Source: Sindora glabra
Lineage: Eukaryota > Streptophyta > Magnoliopsida > Fabales > Fabaceae
Length of the DNA stretch: 64,000 nucleotides
Assembly (NCBI GenBank): GCA_020226215.1
Contig: CM035229.1
Location: 79,067,343 to 79,131,342 of the forward strand
Direction of reading: 5' to 3'
A program made the translations under genes and the position numbers. Shown here one piece after another: positions 44,510 to 55,639 of the stretch (positions within the stretch are counted from its first letter, which is position 1; each line of letters begins with the position of its first letter). The notes under the pieces are model-generated. The model saw only the letters and a program-made list of their open reading frames with translations. It searched no databases and was not told the DNA's origin.

Positions 44510-47500
44510 ATGTCTGAAGCTGGTATGGCAGTTGTGAAACCTGAGGTATGCTTTTATACATGTGTTTGTGTGTAGATTTGGAAGTAGTTTAGTGCCTTAT
44601 GTATTGTAGCATTTGAAATTACATGCTTCACACATTAGCTGGCCTGATTAACTTGGTTTCAGAGCCTGTACTATTGCTTTTGAATGCTAGTCCTCCAACA
44701 TGTGTATAATGCATTTTGAAGCAATTTTGTCAATCTTGCTTTTGTTTTTGGTACCTGCACTCCACCTTTTATAAAAGAAATTTTGAAATATCCAATTTCA
44801 AGCTAAATGTGTTCAGTGAATAGTGAGATGGGAACTGAGTAGTTGGTGCTCTCAATATTGGCATGGTACATGAAATGACTTCGCATATGTTTCTAGACAG
44901 ATTCTCTCTCTAAACCTATTTATTTATCCATTGTTCTTAGCCTGCATTTAGAGGTCTAAGTCCATAGATTCTGTTCAACAAATCATTTGTAGAGAGTAAA
45001 GACTAAACCATCACCATTTTACTTCTCATCCTTCTTCCTTTTGGAAAAGGTAAATTTTACTACTAAAATTTATTAGAGACATGGTTTAGTGATAAATCAT
45101 AATTCACTTTAATTATTGTAGGGTCAGTATTTTTTTTCCTTTTTTCTTTTTTTTTTTTGGGGGGGGGGGACGGTGTGGTTAGTTGTCCCCACCGTAACTC
45201 TCCCACCAAATATAGTTCCTAGGAAGAGTGTATTGCAATCATATTTAAAATATAGCCTAATCAAAGGTTAGCCAATTTGTTGATTTTTACATGCTTTTAA
45301 CATGTATAGATGAAATCCTATATCTGGATTCAAACTGCGGATGGTTCAATTCAGCAAGTAGAAGAAGAAGTAGCCATGTTTTGCCCCGTGATATGCAGGG
45401 AAATACTTCAAACAGGCATGGGATCCTCCAAAAATTATGCCATATCTCTTCCACAACGTGTGAATCCTGCAATCTTGGGTTTAATACTTGATTATTGCCG
45501 ATTCCACCAAGTACCAGGACGTTCTAATAAGGTTTGAAATCTTTCCGGCATTCATGTGATCATTTTGTACTTTTTTGGTGCTTAAGTTTTTGATTTCTTC
45601 TCTTATTCACATAAAATATATTTTAAATGGATCAAATATGTTTGGTAACATTTTGTTTCTTTGTTTGATTGTTTCTTCACCAAGTTCTTATGTTACTGTT
45701 TTTGCATTTAGCATCTGAGGCAGTGAAGAAATGTAGATGACGGATTTATTTGGGTTTGATTGTTTCTATTATAGGAGCGTAAAACTTTTGATGAGAAATT
45801 TATACGTATGGATACAAAAAAGTTATGTGAGTTGACATCTGCTGCTGATAGTCTCCAATTGAAACCTTTGGTTGACCTGACTAGCCGAGCACTTGCTCGG
45901 ATTATTGAAGGAAAAACGCCAGAGGAGATTCGTGAAACTTTTCATCTTCCTGATGACCTCACAGAGGTGTGTGATGCTGATCAGATGTTGACAAATTTAA
46001 TATCCCAAGTCTGCATGTTCATTTATGTCTTGTCTTTGACAGGAGGAGAAGCTGGAGCCTCTTAGAAACATAACTGATGATCCACGCATCCGACTTCTAA
46101 ACAGATTATATGCTAGAAAGAGGAAAGAACTAAAAGAGAGGCAAAAGCTCAAGGTTCTTTCTATTCTTATTTTTAATTTTTTGCCTTTTCCGGGTTAAAT
46201 TATTATTGATGTGAAGTTTATGATGAGCAGTTGTTAAGTTGTAGCACTTGTCAACCATTTTGTAACAATGACACTTAACGACTTCCACATGTTTTTAGAG
46301 TGTTGAGGTTGAGGAAGACCATGTGGATGAGCGCTCAGTTGATGATCTTCTTTCATTTATTAATGGTGCAGATGGAGGTATTATTTATCATGTCCTTTAT
46401 GTCATAGGTTGTTAATGACTTCCTTAGTTCCTTTTCTTATTCATAAGTAGAGGATCTCAGACTTTCTGCAGTTTATCCATCCCCCAGGAATTTCAACTAT
46501 GTTGCATTTTGCATGAGAAAATAATTCATCTGCTGCTGCAGCTATGTGACTTACAGTGTTTGCCATTTTATTTCTAAATATTTTGTTTGAACATCAGAAG
46601 TTTGGAAATCTAATTTGATGATGAATAAGAATGCTATTTTCACTCTGAACATTCCCATGAAAATAACCAATGTGATTCAGTTAGATCAGCAGATTTGCCT
46701 CAAATTCATTTTTTTTCTTTTGGCTTAGCTTGGCTGTGTTAGTTCATTTGTAAGCCCCTTCCTATATAGATTGTTATTTATTCATTTGGCGAACTATCCC
46801 TAGATACCAAGATGCTTTGAATTGCTCTTATTTCTGAACTTCCTTTCCTGATAGCTGCCAGGGTGTGTATGTCAGAAAGTCTTGTTGAGAATATAATGAC
46901 TTGAGTGCACTCTATTTTTGCTTTACATAACTAGATCATGCAAAGGGTAGGAGACAAAAAGAAGAATAGGAGATGGAAAGACCATGGTTTACTTGACTAT
47001 TTTTGCTTTACATTAATTACTTTGCATACATATTGCAGATACAAAGGGAACTAGATCGAATAAAAATAAAAAGAAGAATAGGAGGCGAAAAGACCATGCA
47101 AAGGATCCTTCAAAAATTGCAAATGAAAACGATGACAAGGTGAGGTCCTGTCTCTTCCTCCATTTGAATATGTAGCGGGCATGAGGTGGTCCCTTATTGA
47201 CCATAGTTATACGGCCATCATTTGCTAATCTCAGCTGCACTTGCTTGTTTAGGAGAAAGTGTATGTGCCTCTAATAATTGTATATATTTAAAATTTCAGG
47301 AATTGGATCCTCTTTCTCCTATATGTCATAATGGCAATGTTGACAATGTTGCGGAAGCTTCTCCCAGCAGACACTTGAGGATACAAGATCTTCCTGCTAT
47401 TAATTTTTCACCAAAGCTTGATTTTGTTGATGGTGATGATGATGACCTAGATCCTGCAATGAGGGAGGAACTTGATAGGTTAGGCAGATTTTCACTTGCT

Positions 47501-48469
47501 AGAACACGTTCGTTTTTTTCGATTGTTGTTAGGAAAAATCATCAAAGAACTTCCTATCTCTATTTTCTTTCTCTCCATAGATTATTGGATTCTGTGGACT
47601 CTTTGATCTGGCTGATTTACTGTGACAAAATTTGATCAGAGATTGAGTTTGCTCATAATCTTGCTTAACATAAAGTTGTATGTTAAAGTTTGCTTATTGA
47701 TCCAATCATTTGCATTTGGAGTAGAGACATTAGACAACTCCTCTGGGTTTATATCGTACAAATCCAACTAACCTAAGGATGGGAAATTGAATTGGGGATC
47801 CTTGAGGGTGTGAGAACCCATAACTACCCAGGCTAATGCATGTATGGTGCTTCCATTTTTCTGAATGTTTTTCTTGTGGCTTGGCTTGTTGGTACCAATT
47901 TGAAGGCTATTTTTTTAGCATGAAGAAAATTACTCTTTCTTTCATACACAGGGTTGCAGTTGTATGCTGGTGGTTATACTTTTACAATTCCAATGTGTGA
48001 GGACTGCAGTTAGAATCTTTTTGTTGTCCTTTTTCCATGCTTGGAAGCCATCTTATTTAACCTTACACAGATAGTGTTAATGTATGGAAGTTATGTATAT
48101 TGGCTTTCTTGTGTTTCAGCTCTAGATAAACTTGTAAGCTAAATTATATTTTATTGTTCTTGAGTTGTATCAATTTAATCTGCATCTTCACACTTAGGGA
48201 AGTGGAAGATTTTGCGAGGAGATTAAATTCAGATTGGCCAGAAAGGATGCAGGAAATTTTATCTTTGGGTCAAGAAAGAAGACATATGCCTATTTCTATG
48301 AATGGTAATGGTTCCACTCGTGTATATACAGGTGTGCTAATTCTGGGGTCATTTTCTATGTCCTTTTAAATGGTGCTTGCCTTCTTCAGTTTTAAAATAC
48401 TGATCAGGTATGGTTTTGACTGTCATTGACCATGGATTAATTGCATGCATAGGTCTGGACCGGAGATAA
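44510..48469 (+). CDS. ASK21: SKP1-like protein 21 (ASK21-type)
   Basis: Nine coding exons join cleanly: 44510-44545, 45310-45531, 45775-45966, 46043-46153, 46299-46377, 47039-47139, 47300-47478, 48198-48331 and 48453-48469. The total is 1071 bases, or 356 residues. The start MSEAGMAVVKPE precedes the SKP1 POZ fold (residues 13-86: SYIWIQTADGSIQQVEEEVA) and the SKP1 C-terminal dimerisation/F-box-binding helices (about 95-160: LCELTSAADSLQLKPLVDL, then IRETFHLPDDLTEEE). SKP1 proteins link cullin 1 to F-box proteins in SCF ubiquitin ligases. Unlike ordinary SKP1 (about 160 aa), this one has a C-terminal extension of nearly 200 residues with a basic KNKNKKKNRRRK stretch (about 220) and an acidic DGDDDDLDP patch; this is typical of ASK20/21, whose role is less clear. 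All introns are GT-AG. Confidence 0.95.
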
Positions 48470-49253
48470 TTCAGCACTGGTTAGAGAATTCAGTGTGCTG
48501 GCTGAATTATTGATTTGGAAAGATGGTAGCTGCGGCTGGAGTTTGCTGTTGTCAAAATCTGGAAGCACGAGTGTATGTGTGAACAGAAAAAAAATGTGGT
48601 TTGTTTGTTCTATACTACCAAGATGCAGCTCTCTTCTTTTATTCCATTTTCTTTCCTTTCGACATTTTTAGTGTTGAAATAGGTGTTTGCGGGCAAGGGA
48701 GAGGTGAATATATATAATAACAGTGATGGAAAAAAAATGAATGAGAGAAGAAATACTCTTGGGGACTTTTGAGCACAATTGGCTCATTTTCCTTGCCCCT
48801 GTTCTCTTGTACTTTTTTCGGGACTTCTGTAATCTTTTGAATAATTTATTGTCAATTTTGATTTTCTTTCATTTAGGTGTGTTAGCATTCATTTATAGTT
48901 GGGTTCTGTAATAAACTTTCAGGCACCCATTTGGCCTTAATATTTAACTTTGTTAATCTCTCCACGTTCTTTCACCAAATGTAATTACATTGAGTAAATG
49001 GTCGTTTGTTTTGTTCGAATCATGCGATCCCTATCTCCGCAAATCTATTTCAACAGATTTTGTCCAAAAGGAAAATTTTTTAGGGAACAGACTTTACTTG
49101 AGGAGGTAGACGTCTAGTTACACTCAGCAAGACGCCGGTTTATTACAAAAAAATGTTAATTTAGTCTTACATTAGCAGCCGCATTATAGAAATGTAGGCT
49201 GAGTCTCCTAAAAGGAACTACTTATGTCATCGAATAATTGTTCTAAAAGATCA
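48470..49253 (+). other. 3' side of the SKP1-like gene
   Basis: Likely 3' untranslated sequence up to around 48900 ('aataatttattgtc' near 48840 and 'ctgtaataaact' near 48906 could support polyadenylation). Beyond that, no gene seen. Confidence 0.35.
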
Positions 49254-49420
49254 AATCGGCTAATTATTAATAGAATTCATTGTTGGCCCCTCTGTAAAGT
49301 ACTTGTTCATGTAATTCATTGTTCTAAAATTGCTTTAAAGAATCGGCCAGTTATTAATAGATTTCATTGTCAGCTCTCTGTAATGTACTCATCAGGAAAT
49401 TCATTATCGTAAAATACTCA
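49254..49420. repeat. 87-bp tandem duplication between convergent genes
   Basis: Unit 1 begins aatcggctaattattaatag at 49254 and unit 2 aatcggccagttattaatag at 49341. Both contain CTCTGTAA and ATTCATT words. It lies between the 3' ends of the SKP1-like gene and the membrane protein gene. Confidence 0.8.
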
Positions 49421-49710
49421 TTTGAACGAGGACTCCACAGTACATCGAAGTCCACTGGGTGCGCGCGAACGATATACATAATCTATGATCAATTCTAGAC
49501 CGAAATGAATATGTCTGTTTCCTGCTCCTCTTTTCTTTCACATATGCCTAGTAAAAGGCCTTTCCAACAATGAAGACTACAAAGTACACATCTAAGCCGA
49601 CATATATGTTTTACTAAGTAAACACTGTACTGGCAACAAGAAGATAATAATGGTCCAAGACTTTATACATCAACTTGAAATTAGAAATATCATAAGAAGC
49701 ATATCTAACT

Positions 49711-50454
49711 TCACTCCTCTTTGAGCCTTGAATAATACAACTTGAAAGCTTTAGGAAGATAAACAGGCAACAAGAACCCGAACAGATTGAAACACCAGAA
49801 GGCCATATTAGCCACAGCCAGTGCTATCCCAATATAAACCCTCCACTCGGATCCACTGTGCTCATTCTCAACCTTGCAGATCTCAGCCCTGAGCCAATCT
49901 ACAATTGTGAAAATCCTCCTTGAATTGTAAAAAACTGGCACGAATACCCTTATTGGTGTTGCAAACCAGTCTGAGAAAGCCACCCCTTCCATGAAAACTT
50001 GGCTGACTAGAAGAAAAAGATGGCGTGCAGCTGCTTTGATTCCTTGTTTGTCACCTTCAAGTATACCCTCCACAATATAGGCTATTGGGAGGAAAAGTCC
50101 AATGATAGCCGCAACGAACATATAGAGACGGAAAAACTTGTTTTTGGGGTTGAAAACTTGGGGTTCAGTTGATGGCAGGCGTGGGAAGGCAACTCTAGAT
50201 AAGAAGCAGATGTAAATTAGGGAAAAGACCACAAGAGCAAGGTCCTCAGCGCTTACCATTCCACTGGCAGAAAACAAAATGATGAGTACCAGGCAATTGA
50301 GATGACGGAAACTGAGGGCACTGGCTTTGTGTAGAGTTGAAGTAGCGGATTTCTGGGAATTCTTGAGTGATTGGTCTTGATTCTCTTTGTGAACAACTCC
50401 TTGCTCTTTTGGGAGGCCAATATCATAGCCAGTTGGACCAACCCCACCTGACAT
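49711..50454 (-). CDS. Multi-pass membrane protein of unknown function (DUF7733-like)
   Basis: An intronless 247-residue protein starting MSGGVGPTGYDIGLPKEQG. Hydrophobic stretches at about 53-66, 70-87, 110-129 and 206-232 predict four membrane segments. Between the last two lies a conserved-looking loop (GIKAAARHLFLL, VFMEGVAFSDWFATPIRVFVPVFYNSRRIF, then DWLRAEI). It resembles a family of plant membrane proteins of unknown role (my recollection is DUF7733); the location is not clear from sequence. The frame is open a further 71 codons upstream to Met at 50667. I prefer the internal start because MSGGVGP is the usual start in such proteins and the upstream part is Ser/Thr/Asn-rich and leader-like. 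It is convergent with the SKP1-like gene. Confidence 0.85.
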   Translation of the reverse strand: MSGGVGPTGYDIGLPKEQGVVHKENQDQSLKNSQKSATSTLHKASALSFRHLNCLVLIILFSASGMVSAEDLALVVFSLIYICFLSRVAFPRLPSTEPQVFNPKNKFFRLYMFVAAIIGLFLPIAYIVEGILEGDKQGIKAAARHLFLLVSQVFMEGVAFSDWFATPIRVFVPVFYNSRRIFTIVDWLRAEICKVENEHSGSEWRVYIGIALAVANMAFWCFNLFGFLLPVYLPKAFKLYYSRLKEE

Positions 50455-50667
50455 TTTTTGCTGCTTCTGGGTTTCTGAATAAATTGATTCTCTTTGTGAT
50501 GAGTTGGCTGATGTTATTTTTCTGATGGGAAAAATCAAGGGCTGCCGAAAAGTTGAATGATTTACAGGAAACGATGGGGTGGTGTTTGTGTTTGTTTTCA
50601 GGATTGTCCGGAGGATGTGTAAGGAAAATGGTGAAATCTGGGATTGAAAATCTAGGATTGGCAGCAA

Positions 50668-50949
50668 TGAAAGGGAAAGGGATAGGTCATAAGTGGCAGC
50701 GTGATGAGTTCAAATGAGGTTGTAATTTGACATTTGTCGTTTTCCTGGATTTTGTGAGGTGCTGCAAATTCTGTTTCTACGTCATAGGAATGGGTGCTGC
50801 AACAAGATAGATGAATGTCTGCTTCGGATGTGTATGTACGGAAGTGGGAAAATTATGAGGCCAGATTACGACGTGCTACTCCTTGCTGCCCAGAGATTGG
50901 TTTTGGGTATTGGACGTCTAGCCACTTCCACGTAGGTTAATTTCCCCGA
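50668..50949 (-). promoter_or_regulatory. Promoter side of the membrane protein gene
   Basis: GC-balanced sequence upstream of the gene with no clear TATA box. It ends where the second MULE begins. Confidence 0.3.
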
Positions 50950-51170
50950 GCTTTTTGACCAAAGTATTACGAAAAAAAGTATTTTCTCAAATACTGTGTT
51001 TGAAAAATTATTTCTCGGAATACTTAAATTTTTTTTTTTTTAAATTTAAGTGATCACAGTAGGGGGTACGCTTGGGTCACGGCCTGTGATATATATATTT
51101 TTTTTCCGGCTTTTTTTTGTCCTCCATTTCCGTGATAGGCCGCATTGTTTTGTTGCCAACAATTATTCGT

Positions 51171-51476
51171 ATTGTAACTATTATATATATCACCTAATTT
51201 TATATTAATAAAATTATTAATTTCTTTTTTGACATTATATAAAATTAGTAAAATAATTTTTAAATTATATTAAATAATTGATGATATATTTAAATAATAA
51301 TTTATGTAAATAATTTTTACATAATTATAACTATTATATATTTCACCTAATTTTATATTAATAAAATTATTAATCTCTTTTTTGACATTATATAAAATCA
51401 GTAAAATAATTTTTAAATTATATTAAATAATCAATGGCATATTTAAATAATAATTTATGTAAATAATTATTTTTAT
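51171..51476. repeat. 153-bp tandem duplication in the MULE 2 left arm
   Basis: 'ctattatata' with following sequence at 51178 repeats at 51331; both units carry 'cacctaattttatattaata' and 'tttttgacattatataaaa'. Confidence 0.9.
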
Positions 51477-52209
51477 AAAAATATTTAACAATAAAATTAT
51501 TTATATAAATTATTATTTATAAATAAAATTAATTATTTGATATAATCTAAAAATGACTTAGCCGGTGCAATATAATTTTAAAAATGAAATAAGTAATTTT
51601 ATTTTTTATAATCGAGTCTCAATATTTTCACTATTCTGATAAAATTAATCAAGAATTTTATGTTGTTAATCAAGTGATTAAGTAAGCTTTTAAAAATGAT
51701 AGGTCTGTCGGTTAATTATTTTTAAAATTTATTTTTTCCTTTTATATTTGTAAAAGTATAAGTTATTGTCTATTGATCACTTTTATATTTTTTTTAAATT
51801 AGAATTTTAAATAAAATTTAAAATTTAAAAATAGAAAATATAAAACTTTCAAATATTCTATAATATATTAATATTAATTTTATAATCAAACACAAATTTT
51901 TCTTTTTTGCTCCATAATTATTATCCATTTTATATTTCATGAAATTTAAAAATAATTTGTGAAAAAAAATATATACATATATATATCCAAAGATACTCAT
52001 TGACTTAGTTATAATGTAATGATATTAATACAGCTTTGATCACTAAAAAAATGGATATTGATACAGATTTTGGTCGAATTGGGTTAAAATTGTTAGATTA
52101 AGTTATAATGGAAAGGCACGATAAAAATGACAAGAAATTGATTTTAGGGAATGAGAAGGATTGAAAAGACAAGAAATAGGATTTTTTTTATTTTAATCTC
52201 CCTTACTTT

Positions 52210-52865
52210 TAATTGAATGTTCTAAATAGTAATCAATAACATTATCAATTATTATAAAACTGTACAATATATATAATGTAATGAAATTAGTAGCTATTGT
52301 AAGATCGCTGGAACAATAAACATCACAATAAATATAAATTTTTACATATTCTCTTGTAAATTTATTAATTGAAAGACTTAAGTCATAAAAAAAAATTTAA
52401 TAATATTTTATCATATTGTAATGTATATTAAAAATTTTAATTTATTTAATCTTGACATATTTGGCAATTTACGTAATTTATACTTATTTTTCTTTCTTTG
52501 GATCCATTTATTTAAAAACATTACTTATTTTTAATTTGTTACCTTATTGTTATTTTATATTTAATCTTTTCTTAATCTATATTTAAGATAATGTTTAGCA
52601 TATTGAAAATTTTCTTTGAGACTAATTATTCATAATTTTAAATAATAATCAATAATTTTATTAACTATCATAATATTGTATAATACATATAATATAATAA
52701 AATTGATAGCTATTAAAAAAATTATTGAAATAATTAAAATTTCAATGAATATAGATTTGGGGTTATTCTTTTGTAGAATTATTAGTTAAAAGATATAAAA
52801 TATGACATAAAATTTATAAAAAATATTTTATTCCATTGTGATGTATATTTCTGTAAAATTCTTTA
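52210..52865. repeat. Diverged tandem repeat, about 415-bp period, in the MULE 2 left arm
   Basis: The block at about 52215-52450 ('aatcaataacattatcaattatt', 'agtagctatt') recurs at about 52640-52865 ('aatcaataattttattaactat', 'gatagctatt'). An inverted third copy lies at about 59035-59155 in the opposite arm. Confidence 0.7.
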
Positions 52866-53891
52866 ACTTAACATGAAATTAGAACATAATCTTTATCACG
52901 AAAATAATGTTATTTTAAAAATTGCAAATGTCGGTCATAAATCCTAAATTTCTAAGTAGTTCCAATCATTACAATGATTTCAAACAATGAATTTTCAATA
53001 GTACATGTGCTGGAAGTTTTTAATTTTTTTTCAACTATGGTTCATGTCATTACACTATTATATTAACTATATAATGTATTCTTAATTTAATTAATTAAGA
53101 TAATTTCCATAATAAAGTAAACCTCATTAAAAATTATAGAGTAATTTTTAGACAATCAGAAAAATATTTAATTTGTTGTGTTGTACAAGGGGAATATATT
53201 TAGGGTTTGGTTAAGTGTCATGGTCAAGAAGCTGACCTTTTTATATTCTAATGTTGTAAATCTTATGAAAAGAAAAAAAACACATCACTTGATAAAATCC
53301 TTAATGAATTAGAGTAGCAGAATACGATGTACAAGTTTAGTAAAATTCAATCGTGAGGTCTAAAATTATGAAATTATACGGTGTAAAATTTAGTATCTAT
53401 TATTTCCTGTAGTTACATCTAGATGAATAACTAGCACCATTTTCTAAAATTACATGTAAGCATAACTTTAAATGGACACCATGAAGAGCACTATTTTTAG
53501 GTGCTATAACGAATTACAAATAACATGATAATAAATAGAAATAATTCACAAATGTGATTTGAATTAATGAGGGAAATTGAAACATCTAATTGTCAATTTG
53601 TAAAATTTATCTATAAAATTAGATAATATGATTAATGAAATGTGAGAGAGTGTTAAATCTAAAGTAAAAAGGTTATGTATCGATTAAATAAAAAATTATA
53701 TACAACACTATAATACAATAATGAAAAACTCAATCGCCAAAATAATGGCTCCCAGTCCCACACCAAGCATGTTGCCTTGCTCGTTATGGTCGTCGAGCTA
53801 GGGTATGGTCCTGTTCATCTCTATCGTTTTCACTATCATCATCTTCATGAGTTGGGCATGTTTGACCCTTGAAAGGTGGAGAGTTCAAGTC

Positions 53892-55445
53892 TCAAAAGGA
53901 GGATTGAAATGGTAGAACAAGGTTTTCAGGGGTGGAAAACCCTTGTTGCTGCTGGTATAGGGATCCACTGGCATAGTTAGTAGTGAATGAAAACGAGTCA
54001 GCCAAAAATTGCATCAATGAACCAGGGATTTTTTCAGATGAAAATAAAGGCGATAAGGTGAAGAATGAGGATTGTGGAGCATAATGAGGGTGCTGTGGCG
54101 ATGGTGTGATACTGTACGATGGGCCAGCATCATCACTTGCAAAGAACTGCACTAGGGGATATAACTTGATGGCCACACCTCCTATATCCGCCTGCGTCAG
54201 TGAAGGGGTGTATGAGGAAGGGATACCTACTTGTGTCATTGATAGGTGACCTTGCGAGATACTTTCATCATCATCCCTCTCCTCGAGAAAAATAGGGTCC
54301 TTAAAAGATATGAATCCGTGGCTTTTCTTACCTCGCCTAGGCTTGGGAATGGGTGGTTTTAATAGTTCAGTTGCCGGATAAGCAGGTTGGGAAGCTATCA
54401 TGTCTCGATATTCCCCCAATGCACATAGCATAAGACTACATTCTCAATCCACTGTCTCTCTAAATTGGCTATAACCTTGAGATAGTGATTCCTTAACACT
54501 TAGTTTATGTAGTCTCTCAGCTACATCAGCCTGCAAAGGAGTACATCATTACAATTTATTACTGCCATAGTGAGAAGATGCAAGCACAAAAGTGTATGAG
54601 TTATGAAAGATTATCACAAATCCCGAACCACTACGGAGTAGATGAATTTACCATCTAGTGTGTCTCGAATACTATCTCATATAGCCTGAGTCATGACCGA
54701 GAGCATTTGGGGCCATTTCTATCAACGAAAGTGTGGTGCGCCATGCATTCCAAGCAGAAATGAAAATGATATGTTCTTCTCGCCAGTCTTTTGATGTTTT
54801 ACCCCGAATCTGCAAAGTATGACAAGAACAGAGATTGAATAGCTCCTGCAGGATTGGTTGGCACCTACCAAATTATCGCAACACATAATCTGTGTGGTGC
54901 CATTCTACAATGTGAAAGCAAATGACAGGGACTGATACCAACCATATGTCGGGCAAGGTTAAGCAATACCCTGATATTAGTTATTGCACATCGGGAATGT
55001 CGTAAGGGCGCCAAATAATTTGTATTGTAATAGTATAATATAAATAAGCATATCACTACAGTTGAGACTAGCTACGTTAGCTATAAAAAAGTAGGGCTTC
55101 AAACCTCATGGGCCCTCATCTGATCAAGCAATATTCTGTATTATTGTAGGGCCATCCCTGGCAGTCGAGGAGGTAGGCCAGCGTTTTTCAATCTACAGTA
55201 ATAAAAATTATGTATTATTTATTCCAATAGTAAGTTATTGGGAGTGCTGCAATATGAAACTCATGTAATTGTGCCCACCTAAAGTTCAATGGTGTAGGTA
55301 AGGGGTTATCCAGTCGAGGATCAGGATATAATGGTCTCGTCGGTGCTAGAGTGAAAAATCGATCCCACACCCACAGATGCAATACTTGCAAACATCCACC
55401 AAGTAAGATTATGAAATACACAATAGATGAGAATAATTCACACAA
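53892..55445 (-). pseudogene. PMD gene of MULE 2, 5' half deleted
   Basis: Minus-strand pieces in PMD order: GGCLQVLHLWVWDRFFTLAP (from about 55405), AGLPPRLPGMALQ with YRILLDQMRAHE (about 55190-55105), CFHIVEWHHTDYVLR with a TAA then FG (about 54920-54865), DWREEHIIFI and GYMR*YSRHTR (54790-54645), and a final open exon 54431-53892 (179 codons) beginning MLCALGEYRDMIASQPAYPATE, Ser/Pro-rich with a basic PKPRRGKKS. The N-terminal PMD core seen in MULE 1 (the LREAGFYGL and LGLPIDG region) is missing: only about 195 bases separate this from the transposase end. Inactive, but plainly the same gene type in the same relative position as in MULE 1. Confidence 0.85.
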
Positions 55446-55639
55446 TTAAATAGTAAGAAAATAGTTATTTGAATACATTATGAACAAGAATAATCTACTA
55501 TTCAGTTGCAGCAAGTTACCTAGCTTCTAAGCTTATATATCAACAAGTAATGCATATGTCGGCACATTCACGATAGGAAACTTGAAGAATGCATTGTTTG
55601 TTGCATTTTTTGGGGCCCCTGGTGTCATGCCATGTTTCG

